From positions 62,001 through 126,000 of the forward strand of contig JAGYJU010000009.1 in the NCBI GenBank assembly GCA_018401965.1: a stretch of 64,000 nucleotides of DNA, written 5' to 3'. A program made the translations under genes and the position numbers. Position 1 is the first letter of the stretch. Every line of letters begins with the position of its first letter. The stretch is from Roseicyclus sp. Its GTDB lineage: Bacteria > Pseudomonadota > Alphaproteobacteria > Rhodobacterales > Rhodobacteraceae. The notes beneath the pieces were generated by a model. It did no database searches and was not told where the DNA came from. It saw nothing but the letters and a program-made list of their open reading frames with translations. This document shows, piece after piece, positions 50,162 to 58,847 of the stretch.

Positions 50162-51826
50162 TCACTCTTCGAACGTATCGCGCCAGCGGTTCGCGATCGG
50201 GTAGCGCCGGTCGAGCCAAAAGGCGCGTTCGGTCAACCGCGCGCCGGGCGCGGATTGGAAGCGCTTGTATTCGCTGATGTAGATCAGCTGTTCGACCTTC
50301 TTGACCGTGGCGCGGTCATGGCCCATGGCCACGAGGTCGGCCACCGAGGCTTCCTTGTCGATCAGCATCTCGAGGATGACATCCAGCACCTCGTAGGGCG
50401 GCAGGCTGTCATCGTCCCTTTGGTTGTCGCGCAATTCGGCGCTGGGCGGCTTGTCGATCACGCGGGGCGCGATCACCACGCCGCGCGGGCCTTTCATCCA
50501 GTCGAAATGATGGCTGTTGCGCCAGCGGCAGGTTTCGAACACGCGGGTTTTATACAAGTCCTTGATCGGGTTGTAGCCGCCCGCCATGTCGCCATAGATC
50601 GTGGCATAGCCCACCGCGACCTCGGATTTGTTGCCGGTGGTCAGCAACATTTCCCCGAACTTGTTGGACAGCGCCATCAACATCACGCCACGCAGGCGCG
50701 ACTGGATGTTTTCCTCGGTCAGATCGGGGGCGGTGCCCGCAAAGATCGGCGCCAGCGTGTCCAGCACCGTGTCATGGGCGGGGCCGATCGGCACGGTATC
50801 CAGCCTGGTGCCAAGGCGCCGCGCCACATCCGCCGCATCCTCCAGCGAGGTTTGCGAGGTGAAGCGCGACGGCAACATCACGCAGCGCACCATGTCCGGC
50901 CCCAGCGCATCGGCGGCGATGGCCGCCACCAGCGCGCTGTCGATGCCGCCCGACAGGCCCAGAAGAACGCTCGAAAACCCGGTCTTGCCGACATAATCGC
51001 GCAAGGCCTCGACCATGACGCGGTAATCGGCCTCCCAGGGGTCGGGCAGGGTGGCCTTTGGGCCCGGCACCGCGCGCCAGCCCTGCGCGCCCTGTTCGAA
51101 ATCGACATGCATCAATCCCGGCTCGAAGGCGGGCATCTGGTGGGTCAGAACCCCGTGCGGGTTGAGCACGAAACTCGCCCCGTCGAACACCTGGTCATCC
51201 TGCCCGCCGATCAGGTTGAGATAGACCAGCGGCAGCCCGGTTTCGATCACGCGGGCAACCATGATCGCCTGGCGCGTGTCCATCTTGCCGCGATGATAGG
51301 GCGACCCATTGGGCACCAACAGGATGTCCGCGCCGGTTTCCGCCAGCGTTTCGGTCACATCCTCGAACCAGGCATCTTCGCAGATCGGGATGCCGATCCG
51401 CAGCGGGCCGATCCGCACCGGCCCCGATGGATCGCCCGCGTGGTAATAGCGCTGTTCGTCGAACACGGCATAATTGGGCAAATGGTGTTTCAGCACCTGC
51501 GCCGTGATCTTGCCGCCCTGCAACACGAAATAGGCGTTGAAGGGCTTGTCGCCGCCGGGCAAGGGCGCACCGATGCCAAGTGCGGGGCCATCGGCGCATT
51601 CTTGCGCCAGCTGGGCCAGCACCCGGCCCACATCGGCGGCAAAGGCGGGTTTGCCCACCAGGTCCTGCAATTGGTAGCCGGTCAGGAACATTTCCGGAAA
51701 GGCGACCATGTCGGCACCTTCCGCCTTGGCCTTGGCCCATGCGTCGCGGGCCTGCGCGGCATTGCCGGACAGGTCGCCCACGGTGGGGTTGAGTTGTGCA
51801 AGGCTCAGGCGGAACCGGTCGGCCAT
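50162..51826 (-). CDS. nadE: Glutamine-dependent NAD+ synthetase
   Basis: This enzyme makes NAD+ from deamido-NAD+, ATP and glutamine. The N-terminal nitrilase-type glutaminase has the catalytic Glu (MVAFPEMFLTGY), Lys (VLKHHLPNYAVFDE) and Cys (IPICEDAWF). The C-terminal synthetase has the P-loop LLGLSGGIDSALVAAI and TTGNKSEVAVGYATIYGDMA. ATG 51826 gives 554 residues. It has no close partner; the upstream MORN gene is divergent. Confidence 0.94.
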   Translation of the reverse strand: MADRFRLSLAQLNPTVGDLSGNAAQARDAWAKAKAEGADMVAFPEMFLTGYQLQDLVGKPAFAADVGRVLAQLAQECADGPALGIGAPLPGGDKPFNAYFVLQGGKITAQVLKHHLPNYAVFDEQRYYHAGDPSGPVRIGPLRIGIPICEDAWFEDVTETLAETGADILLVPNGSPYHRGKMDTRQAIMVARVIETGLPLVYLNLIGGQDDQVFDGASFVLNPHGVLTHQMPAFEPGLMHVDFEQGAQGWRAVPGPKATLPDPWEADYRVMVEALRDYVGKTGFSSVLLGLSGGIDSALVAAIAADALGPDMVRCVMLPSRFTSQTSLEDAADVARRLGTRLDTVPIGPAHDTVLDTLAPIFAGTAPDLTEENIQSRLRGVMLMALSNKFGEMLLTTGNKSEVAVGYATIYGDMAGGYNPIKDLYKTRVFETCRWRNSHHFDWMKGPRGVVIAPRVIDKPPSAELRDNQRDDDSLPPYEVLDVILEMLIDKEASVADLVAMGHDRATVKKVEQLIYISEYKRFQSAPGARLTERAFWLDRRYPIANRWRDTFEE

Positions 51827-51987
51827 GGGGCGCCCCTTTTTGGCTGCGCGTCGATCTTGGCGCGACATGTAACAGAAACCGCCCCGAGGCCAAGGGCAGG
51901 CTACCAAACCCGTTGCGCCTTGGCGTCCTTCCCCCTAGCTTGACGGCAAAGCGCAAACCGGCTCCGAGCAACAGGGGGGCAAACCAC

Positions 51988-53511
51988 GTGTCCAGGATGA
52001 CCCATGCCATGGCCTTGGCGGCCATGATGCTGTCGATATCTGCCGCATCGGCGCAAGAGCCCACGGCACCGGCCACGGATACCGCCACACCCGACGCGGT
52101 GCCGCTGGTCACCGATGTGCGGCAATACGACAATGGCGGCCAGTATAGCGGCGAATTCCGCAACGGCGTGCAGCATGGCACGGGCACCTATCGCCTGCCC
52201 AATGGCTATGAATACACCGGCGAATGGGTCGATGGCGAAATTCGCGGACAGGGCCGGGCGGTGTTTCCCGATGGCTCGATCTACGAAGGCGCCTTTGTCG
52301 CCGGGCGGCCCGAAGGCACGGGGCGCATCACCTTTTCCGATGGATCCACCTACGAGGGCGACTGGGCCGAGGGGCGCATCCACGGCACCGGCACGGCGGT
52401 CTATTCCAATGGCGTGACCTATGCGGGCGAATTCCAGAACGCGCTGCACCACGGCCAGGGCGTGATGACCGGCCCCAATGGCTATCGCTATGAGGGGCAA
52501 TGGGAAAACGGCGTCACCCAGGGGCAGGGCACGATCACCTACCAGGATGGCGCCACCTATGTCGGCGGTTTCGTGAATGGACAGCGCGCGGGCACCGGCC
52601 GGCTCGTGATGCCCGATGGCGTGATCTACGAAGGCGACTGGGCGGAGGGGCAGATCAACGGCACCGGCGTCTTGACCCAGCCGAACGGCGATGTCTACGA
52701 GGGCACGCTTGTTGCCGGTCAGCGCCAGGGCACGGGCCGCGTGCGCTATGCCAATGGCGATGTCTATGATGGCGAGTTTGCCGACGACCAGCGTCATGGC
52801 ACCGGCACATTTACCGCCACCGACGGCTATACCTATGTGGGCGACTGGGCCGAGGGGCGCATCGCCGGGCAGGGGCGCGTCACCTATCCCGACGGGTCGG
52901 TCTATGAGGGCGGCTTTGCCAATGACCTTGCCCATGGCACCGGCACCATCACCTATCCCGACGGGTCCAGCTACGCCGGTGACTGGGTCGAGGGCGTGAT
53001 CCAGGGCACCGGCACCGCGACCTATGCCAACGGCCTGACCTATGTGGGCCAGTTCCTGAACGCGCGCCAGCACGGCCAAGGCGTGATGACCCACCCCGAT
53101 GGCTATCGCTACGAGGGCGAATGGCAAGACGGGCTGCGCCATGGCCAGGGCTTGGCGACCTATAGCGACGGTTCCGTCTATGACGGCACCTTTGTCGCGG
53201 GCGCCCGCCACGGGCAGGGCCGCCTGACCATGCCCGAACCCAACGCCTTTTCCTATGTCGGGGAATGGGCCGATGGCGACATCAACGGATTTGGCATCGC
53301 CACCTATTCCAACGGCGATATCTACGAGGGCGAATTCGTCGCCGGCCGCCGCGAGGGCGAGGGCACGATGCGCTATGCCACCGGCCAGGTGCTGCGCGGC
53401 ACATGGGAAGCGGGCTTGCCCACCGAAGGGGCCGCCGTCGATGGCCCGGCCCCCGCCGCAGATCCCGACACCTCCGAGGCGAACCCCGGCACCGCCCCGC
53501 CCGCGCAATAG
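51988..53511 (+). CDS. Secreted MORN-repeat protein
   Basis: The 507-residue protein has a signal peptide (MALAAMMLSISAASAQ) and then 18 complete 23-residue MORN repeats plus a partial one, over about residues 48-475, ending in a Pro/Ala tail. Each repeat follows YxGxF/WxxGxxxGxGxxxxxxG. Repeats 1-9 and 10-18 match in register (e.g. GQGVMTGPNGYRYEG against GQGVMTHPDGYRYEG), showing a duplicated nine-repeat block. A GTG start at 51988, with GGGGGG 8 bases before it, is preferred to ATG 51997. MORN repeats form elongated beta sheets; the function here is unknown. Confidence 0.85.
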   Translation: MSRMTHAMALAAMMLSISAASAQEPTAPATDTATPDAVPLVTDVRQYDNGGQYSGEFRNGVQHGTGTYRLPNGYEYTGEWVDGEIRGQGRAVFPDGSIYEGAFVAGRPEGTGRITFSDGSTYEGDWAEGRIHGTGTAVYSNGVTYAGEFQNALHHGQGVMTGPNGYRYEGQWENGVTQGQGTITYQDGATYVGGFVNGQRAGTGRLVMPDGVIYEGDWAEGQINGTGVLTQPNGDVYEGTLVAGQRQGTGRVRYANGDVYDGEFADDQRHGTGTFTATDGYTYVGDWAEGRIAGQGRVTYPDGSVYEGGFANDLAHGTGTITYPDGSSYAGDWVEGVIQGTGTATYANGLTYVGQFLNARQHGQGVMTHPDGYRYEGEWQDGLRHGQGLATYSDGSVYDGTFVAGARHGQGRLTMPEPNAFSYVGEWADGDINGFGIATYSNGDIYEGEFVAGRREGEGTMRYATGQVLRGTWEAGLPTEGAAVDGPAPAADPDTSEANPGTAPPAQ

Positions 53512-53519
53512 CTGTCGAC

Positions 53520-53543
53520 GGGTCGGGGGCTATCCCCCGACCC
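53520..53543. terminator. Hairpin between the MORN and quinone-reductase genes
   Basis: GGGTCGGGGG, a CTAT loop and CCCCCGACCC form a perfect 10-base stem just after the MORN stop and 8 bases before the end of the convergent gene. There is no T-run, so it may be a Rho-aided or stabilising hairpin. Confidence 0.6.
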
Positions 53544-53551
53544 GCGCAGGA

Positions 53552-54433
53552 TCAGCCGCGCAAACGCCCCGCGTTTTCCGCCAGCCATGCCGTCAGCGTC
53601 TGGGGCGCACGGCCCGACAGGCGTTCGACATGCCCTGTCACCCTGTCCATGCGACCTTCGCGTGCGGCACGGTCTGCGCCGACCAGCAGCGCCGCGAGAG
53701 GGGCAGGCACGCCTGCGCCGGTCAGCGTCGCATCCAGCGCCGCATCCTCCATCGGCACCACCGCGATGGCGGTTCCCAGTGCCGCGTTGATCGCGGCGAA
53801 TTGCGCGGCCACGGTCTGCGCCTCGGGGCCGGACAGGTCGTAGGTGGCGCTGTCGGTCTCGCCCAGCAGGGCACCGGCTGCGGCGGCGGCGAAATCGGCC
53901 CGCGCGCCATGCGCGATCCGCCCGTCACCGGCCGAGGTCAGATGCGCGCTGTGGGCCAGCGCCGCCGGCAGGCTGAGGGCAAGGTTCTCGAAATACCAGT
54001 TGTTGCGCAGGATCGTGTAGCCCATGCCGCTGGTCTTGATCGCCTCTTCGGTCGCCAGATGGTCTGGGGCAAAAAAGATCGGGTGGTCGAGCGCCGGGGC
54101 AGGCATCGAGGTATAGACCACATGGGCCACGCCCGCACGGGCGGCGGCGGCGATGGCGGCCAGATGCTGGCGCTGCCGCGTGCCCGCGCCGTCCAGCGCG
54201 TCGGTCGAGATCATCAGCAGCCTCTCCACCCCGGCAAATGCCGCATCAAGGCTGGCAGGATCGTCGAAATCGACATGGACGGATGTTGTGCCCGCGATCT
54301 CCAGCGCCTCGGGCCTGCGGCTGCCTGCCCGCAGGTTCGTGGCACCGCGCGCGGTCAGTTCGGCCAATACGAGCCGACCCAATGCGCCACCTGCACCGGT
54401 GACCAGCATGGGGGATCTGCGGTAATCTGTCAT
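53552..54433 (-). CDS. NAD(P)-binding quinone oxidoreductase-like protein (QorB/NmrA type)
   Basis: This atypical SDR of 293 residues has the Rossmann motif LVTGAGGALGRLVLAEL, then VYTSMPAPALDHP in the substrate strand and YTILRNNWYFENL, which is characteristic of QorB-type NAD(P)H:quinone oxidoreductases. It is divergent from an HxlR regulator gene, a pairing often seen for quinone- or electrophile-responsive operons. ATG 54433 is the likely start. Confidence 0.8.
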   Translation of the reverse strand: MTDYRRSPMLVTGAGGALGRLVLAELTARGATNLRAGSRRPEALEIAGTTSVHVDFDDPASLDAAFAGVERLLMISTDALDGAGTRQRQHLAAIAAAARAGVAHVVYTSMPAPALDHPIFFAPDHLATEEAIKTSGMGYTILRNNWYFENLALSLPAALAHSAHLTSAGDGRIAHGARADFAAAAAGALLGETDSATYDLSGPEAQTVAAQFAAINAALGTAIAVVPMEDAALDATLTGAGVPAPLAALLVGADRAAREGRMDRVTGHVERLSGRAPQTLTAWLAENAGRLRG

Positions 54434-54462
54434 GAGGTTCTCCAGTCTTGTTTTAAACTCTG

Positions 54463-54477
54463 GTCTCAATTAGAGAC
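54463..54477. promoter_or_regulatory. Operator candidate GTCTC-AATTA-GAGAC
   Basis: A perfect 5-base dyad with an AT-rich centre lies 30 bases before the quinone-reductase start codon, in the 105-base divergent region. It is a candidate HxlR binding site. Confidence 0.5.
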
Positions 54478-54505
54478 TGCATTCGACAACGACCAGAGGG
54501 CATGT

Positions 54506-54521
54506 TTACCTGCCCAGGTAA
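54506..54521. promoter_or_regulatory. Operator candidate TTACCTG-CC-CAGGTAA
   Basis: A perfect 7-base dyad lies 18 bases before the hxlR start codon. It could be the autoregulatory HxlR site or overlap the hxlR promoter. Confidence 0.55.
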
Positions 54522-54538
54522 CATCGGGGGAACCGGTC

Positions 54539-54919
54539 ATGGCCGACATGACGAGAGCAGACAGCCGACTGGACGGGTGGTCGGGCGACTTGGAAACCTG
54601 CCCGGTGCGTCAGGTGCTCGACCGGATCGGGGATCGCTGGTCGCTGCTGTTGTTGCTCACGCTCAAGGAGGCGCCCCACCGGTTCAACGCCTTGGGTCGC
54701 GCCGTGCCCGACATTTCGCGCAGGATGCTGTCAAGCACGCTCAAGACGCTGGAGGCGGACGGGCTGATCTGGCGCGCGGTCGAGCCGACGACCCCACCGG
54801 CGGTGACATATGGCCTGACCAGTCGTGGCCTGTCGCTGATCCAGGCGCTCCGGCCCTTGGTCGATTGGGCCTTTGCCCAGACGCCTGCGATCCTTGCGGA
54901 TCGCAAGCGGGCCGGGTGA
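54539..54919 (+). CDS. HxlR-family transcriptional regulator
   Basis: This 126-residue winged-helix repressor has the family core CPVRQVLDRIGDRWSLLLLL, FNALGRAVPDISRRMLSSTL and YGLTSRGLSLIQALRPLVDW. A Cys at the start of the domain (ETCPVRQ) is the residue that senses quinones or electrophiles in YodB/HypR-type members. It is divergent from the quinone-reductase-like gene, its likely target. Confidence 0.87.
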   Translation: MADMTRADSRLDGWSGDLETCPVRQVLDRIGDRWSLLLLLTLKEAPHRFNALGRAVPDISRRMLSSTLKTLEADGLIWRAVEPTTPPAVTYGLTSRGLSLIQALRPLVDWAFAQTPAILADRKRAG

Positions 54920-54922
54920 CGG

Positions 54923-56983
54923 TCAGGCTGCGATCAGGCCGAGGTTCTCGAGCTTCAGCAACACCTGCTGGGCGCAGTAATCCACATCCATACCTTCGGT
55001 GTCGACGACCAGTTCCGCGGTCGTCGGCGCCTCGTAGGGGTCGGAAATACCGGTGAATTCCTTGATCTTGCCCTCGCGTGCCAACCGGTAGAGCCCCTTG
55101 CGGTCGCGGCGTTCGCATTCCTCCAGGCTGGTGGCCACATGCACCTCGATGAAGGCGCCGAAGGCTTCGACCATCTCGCGCACCGCGCGCCGCGTCGTCG
55201 TGTAGGGCGCGATGGGGGCACAGATCGCGATGCCGCCATTCTTGGTGATTTCACTGGCGACATAGCCGATGCGGCGGATGTTGATGTCACGGTGGTCCTT
55301 GGAAAACCCAAGCTCCGACGACAGGTGTTTGCGCACCACGTCCCCATCGAGCAAGGTCACGGGCCGCCCGCCCATTTCCATCAGCTTGACCATCAGCGCA
55401 TTGGCGATGGTGGATTTTCCCGATCCCGACAGGCCGGTGAAAAACACCGTGAAGCCCTGCTGGCTGCGTGGCGGCGAGGTGCGGCGCAATTCGCGCACCA
55501 CCTCGGGAAAGGAAAACCATTCCGGAATTTCCAGACCCTCGCGCAGGCGACGCCGCAGCTCGGTGCCGGAAATATCGAGCACCGTATCGCCCTCGGGCAC
55601 CTCGTTGGCGGGGTAATATTGCGCCCGTTCCTGCACATAGACCATGTGTTTGAAATCGACCATTTCCAGCCCGATTTCCGCCTCGTGTTCCTTGAACAGG
55701 GTCTGTGCGTCATAGGGGCCGTAGAAATCGACGCCCGCGCTGTTCTTGCCCGGCCCCGCATGGTCGCGGCCAACGATGAAATGGGTGCAGCCGTGATTCT
55801 TGCGGATCAGCCCGTGCCAGACCGCCTCGCGCGGGCCGGCCATGCGCATGGCAAGGTTCAACAGGCTCATCGTCGTGGTGGCAGACGGGTATTTGTCCAG
55901 CACCGCCTCGTAGCAGCGCACGCGGGTGAAGTGATCGACATCGCCCGGTTTCGTCATGCCGACGACCGGATGGATCAGCAAATTCGCCTGCGCCTCTCTT
56001 GCGGCGCGAAAGGTCAGTTCTTGATGCGCACGGTGCAGCGGGTTGCGGGTTTGAAACGCCACGATCTTGCGCCAGCCCAGTTTGCGGAAATAGGCGCGCA
56101 ATTCGTTGGGCGTGTCGCGCCGGGCGCGGAAATCGTAATGCACCGGCGGCTGGATGCCGGTGATCGCGCCGCCCAGATAGACCGGCCCCGCGACATGATG
56201 CAGGTAATTCACCGCTGGATGCGCGACGTCATCGGCCCCGAACACCATCAGCGCCTCGCGCGCCTTGTTGGGGATGTATTTGTCGCTGATCGACAGGATC
56301 GCAAGGATCACGCCCTCGGCGTCGCGCAACGCGATGTCCTGGCCCGGTTCGATCCTGGCGGCGAAATCCTCGGACACGTCCAGCGTGATCGGCATTGGCC
56401 AAAGCGACCCGTCGGCCAGGCGCATGGTTTCGACAACGCTTTCGTAATCTTCCTGGCCCAAGAACCCCTTGAGCGGCGAGAACCCGCCGTTCATCAGCAA
56501 TTCCAGGTCGCAGGTCTGGCGCGGCGTCAAATCCCAGGACGGCAAATCGCCCGCCTCGCGCCGCAGTTTCTGGGCGCTGTCGGGCGAGACATAAAGTTCC
56601 TGGATCGGGGAAAGATGGTTCTGCATCAGTTGGGTCCTGGTCTTGAGGGATAAAAGGCCGCTTCCCGAACCGGTCAGTTCGGCGTGAAGGGCGTCATACT
56701 CGGTAAGTTTGCGGGCAAGAAAACGGTCGGTCAGCCGCGCCTTTTCGGCCGCGCCGCGGGGCGTCAGCGCATAGGCCACCCGCGACCGCCGGTCGGCGCT
56801 GTCGCGGTCGGTGACCCGGATCAACCCGGCCTCGGCCGTGCCACGCAACAGCGCGTTGAGCCGCCCGAGGCTGACCCCCAGCGCCTCTGCGGTGGCGCGT
56901 TGCGACGCCTCGGGCGCGATGTCGAGCTGGCGCAGCAGCCGGAACATCAGGTCTTCTTCGGGTGGGGTGGCGGTGCTGGGCAT
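54923..56983 (-). CDS. MarR-type domain in frame with bifunctional ATP sulfurylase/APS kinase
   Basis: The 686-residue frame has three parts. Residues 1-107 form a winged helix like EPS-associated MarR regulators (LLRQLDIAPEASQRATAEAL and SLGRLNALLRGTAEAGLI). From Met120 (ATG 56626, MQNHLSPIQELYVSP) runs a complete ATP sulfurylase, with QTRNPLHRAH at 311-320. From about 510 runs APS kinase, with the P-loop GLSGSGKST at 517-525. Together the enzymes make PAPS from sulfate and ATP. Met120 has its own AGGA site 8 bases away, so a separate 567-residue enzyme could also be made. The join may be a real fusion or the result of an indel that removed a stop. Confidence 0.85.
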   Translation of the reverse strand: MPSTATPPEEDLMFRLLRQLDIAPEASQRATAEALGVSLGRLNALLRGTAEAGLIRVTDRDSADRRSRVAYALTPRGAAEKARLTDRFLARKLTEYDALHAELTGSGSGLLSLKTRTQLMQNHLSPIQELYVSPDSAQKLRREAGDLPSWDLTPRQTCDLELLMNGGFSPLKGFLGQEDYESVVETMRLADGSLWPMPITLDVSEDFAARIEPGQDIALRDAEGVILAILSISDKYIPNKAREALMVFGADDVAHPAVNYLHHVAGPVYLGGAITGIQPPVHYDFRARRDTPNELRAYFRKLGWRKIVAFQTRNPLHRAHQELTFRAAREAQANLLIHPVVGMTKPGDVDHFTRVRCYEAVLDKYPSATTTMSLLNLAMRMAGPREAVWHGLIRKNHGCTHFIVGRDHAGPGKNSAGVDFYGPYDAQTLFKEHEAEIGLEMVDFKHMVYVQERAQYYPANEVPEGDTVLDISGTELRRRLREGLEIPEWFSFPEVVRELRRTSPPRSQQGFTVFFTGLSGSGKSTIANALMVKLMEMGGRPVTLLDGDVVRKHLSSELGFSKDHRDINIRRIGYVASEITKNGGIAICAPIAPYTTTRRAVREMVEAFGAFIEVHVATSLEECERRDRKGLYRLAREGKIKEFTGISDPYEAPTTAELVVDTEGMDVDYCAQQVLLKLENLGLIAA

Positions 56984-56998
56984 CGGGCGGGCCTTGTG

Positions 56999-57014
56999 TG
57001 TTCATTTGTGAACA
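56999..57014. promoter_or_regulatory. Operator 1, TGTTCA-TTTG-TGAACA
   Basis: A perfect 6-base dyad with a 4-base spacer lies 16 bases before the start of the MarR-sulfurylase frame. It is a near copy of operator 2. Confidence 0.75.
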
Positions 57015-57043
57015 TACCTATGGCAATGCCGGTCGTAAAGCCC

Positions 57044-57063
57044 TTTGTTCATCCGTGAACAAA
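57044..57063. promoter_or_regulatory. Operator 2, TTTGTTCA-TCCG-TGAACAAA
   Basis: A perfect 8-base dyad contains the same TGTTCA-N4-TGAACA core as operator 1. The two centres are 47 bases apart. A dimeric winged-helix protein such as the adjacent MarR-type domain is the obvious candidate binder. Confidence 0.75.
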
Positions 57064-57077
57064 CTGTTTCCGGTCTG

Positions 57078-57109
57078 AAAAAACCCCGCGCCGATCGGCT
57101 GCGGGGTTT
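57078..57109 (-). terminator. trxB terminator
   Basis: On the minus strand AAACCCCGC and GCGGGGTTTTTTC bracket an inner GCCGATCGGC dyad, giving a long stem followed by six Ts. It lies 31 bases after the trxB stop, upstream of operator 2. Confidence 0.88.
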
Positions 57110-57139
57110 GATTTGTAGGCCTGAAAACAGTGGCTTGGA

Positions 57140-58237
<1,098 letters not shown>

Positions 58238-58331
58238 TTATGCTACATTTGTTGCGCGGGTGTGAAATAAAATTGCGTGAATGGGGCGTGTCGCGGTCAG
58301 ATTGCAAAGCCGCGCAGGGGGACCGACCAAA

Positions 58332-58832
58332 ATGGCACAGACCAAGCTCGATCCGATCGACCGTAAAATCTTGGCGGAACTGCAAGATGACGGTCGGATG
58401 ACCAATGTCGAACTCGCCAAGCGCGTGGGCATTTCCGCGCCCCCGTGCCTGCGCCGTGTCCGCACGCTGGAAGAGGCCGGGTTCATCCGCGGCTATCACG
58501 CCGATGTCGACCCGCGCATGTTGGGCTTTGAGGTCCAGGTGTTTGCCATGGTGGGCCTGCACAGCCAGGCCGAAACCGATCTTGTCGCCTTCGAGAACCG
58601 GTGCCGCGGCTGGCCCTTGGTGCGCGAATGCCACATGCTGAACGGCGAGATCGATTTCATCCTGAAATGCGTCGCCCCCGACCTGTCTACCTTTCAAAGC
58701 TTTCTGACCGGCAGCCTGACCTCTGCGCCCAACGTGGCCAGCGTGCGGACCTCGCTGGTGATCCGGGGGGCCAAGGATGCGCCGGGCGTCCCCTTCGACG
58801 TGATGGAAGACCGGCTGAACCAGTCGGCCTGA
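58332..58832 (+). CDS. Lrp/AsnC-family regulator
   Basis: This 166-residue regulator has an N-terminal helix-turn-helix (LDPIDRKILAELQDDGRMTN and LAKRVGISAPPCLRRVRTLE) and a C-terminal RAM effector domain with VRECHMLNGEIDFILKCVA. The length and APPCLRRV segment are of the Lrp type common in Rhodobacterales. It is divergent from trxB and 15 bases upstream of the sulfotransferase gene. Its target is unknown, but the divergent trxB promoter is a candidate. Confidence 0.88.
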   Translation: MAQTKLDPIDRKILAELQDDGRMTNVELAKRVGISAPPCLRRVRTLEEAGFIRGYHADVDPRMLGFEVQVFAMVGLHSQAETDLVAFENRCRGWPLVRECHMLNGEIDFILKCVAPDLSTFQSFLTGSLTSAPNVASVRTSLVIRGAKDAPGVPFDVMEDRLNQSA

Positions 58833-58847
58833 GTGCCGGAGGCCGCC

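Noticed and set aside
52130..53410. Regular 69-base periodicity resembling a tandem repeat or CRISPR array
   Set aside because: The period is 23 codons in frame and the units differ at synonymous sites. It is a protein repeat, with no identical repeats and spacers.
51901..53508. Gly/Ala/Ile-rich repeated frame on the minus strand
   Set aside because: It is the mirror of the MORN repeats; the plus-strand frame has a signal peptide and the known repeat pattern.
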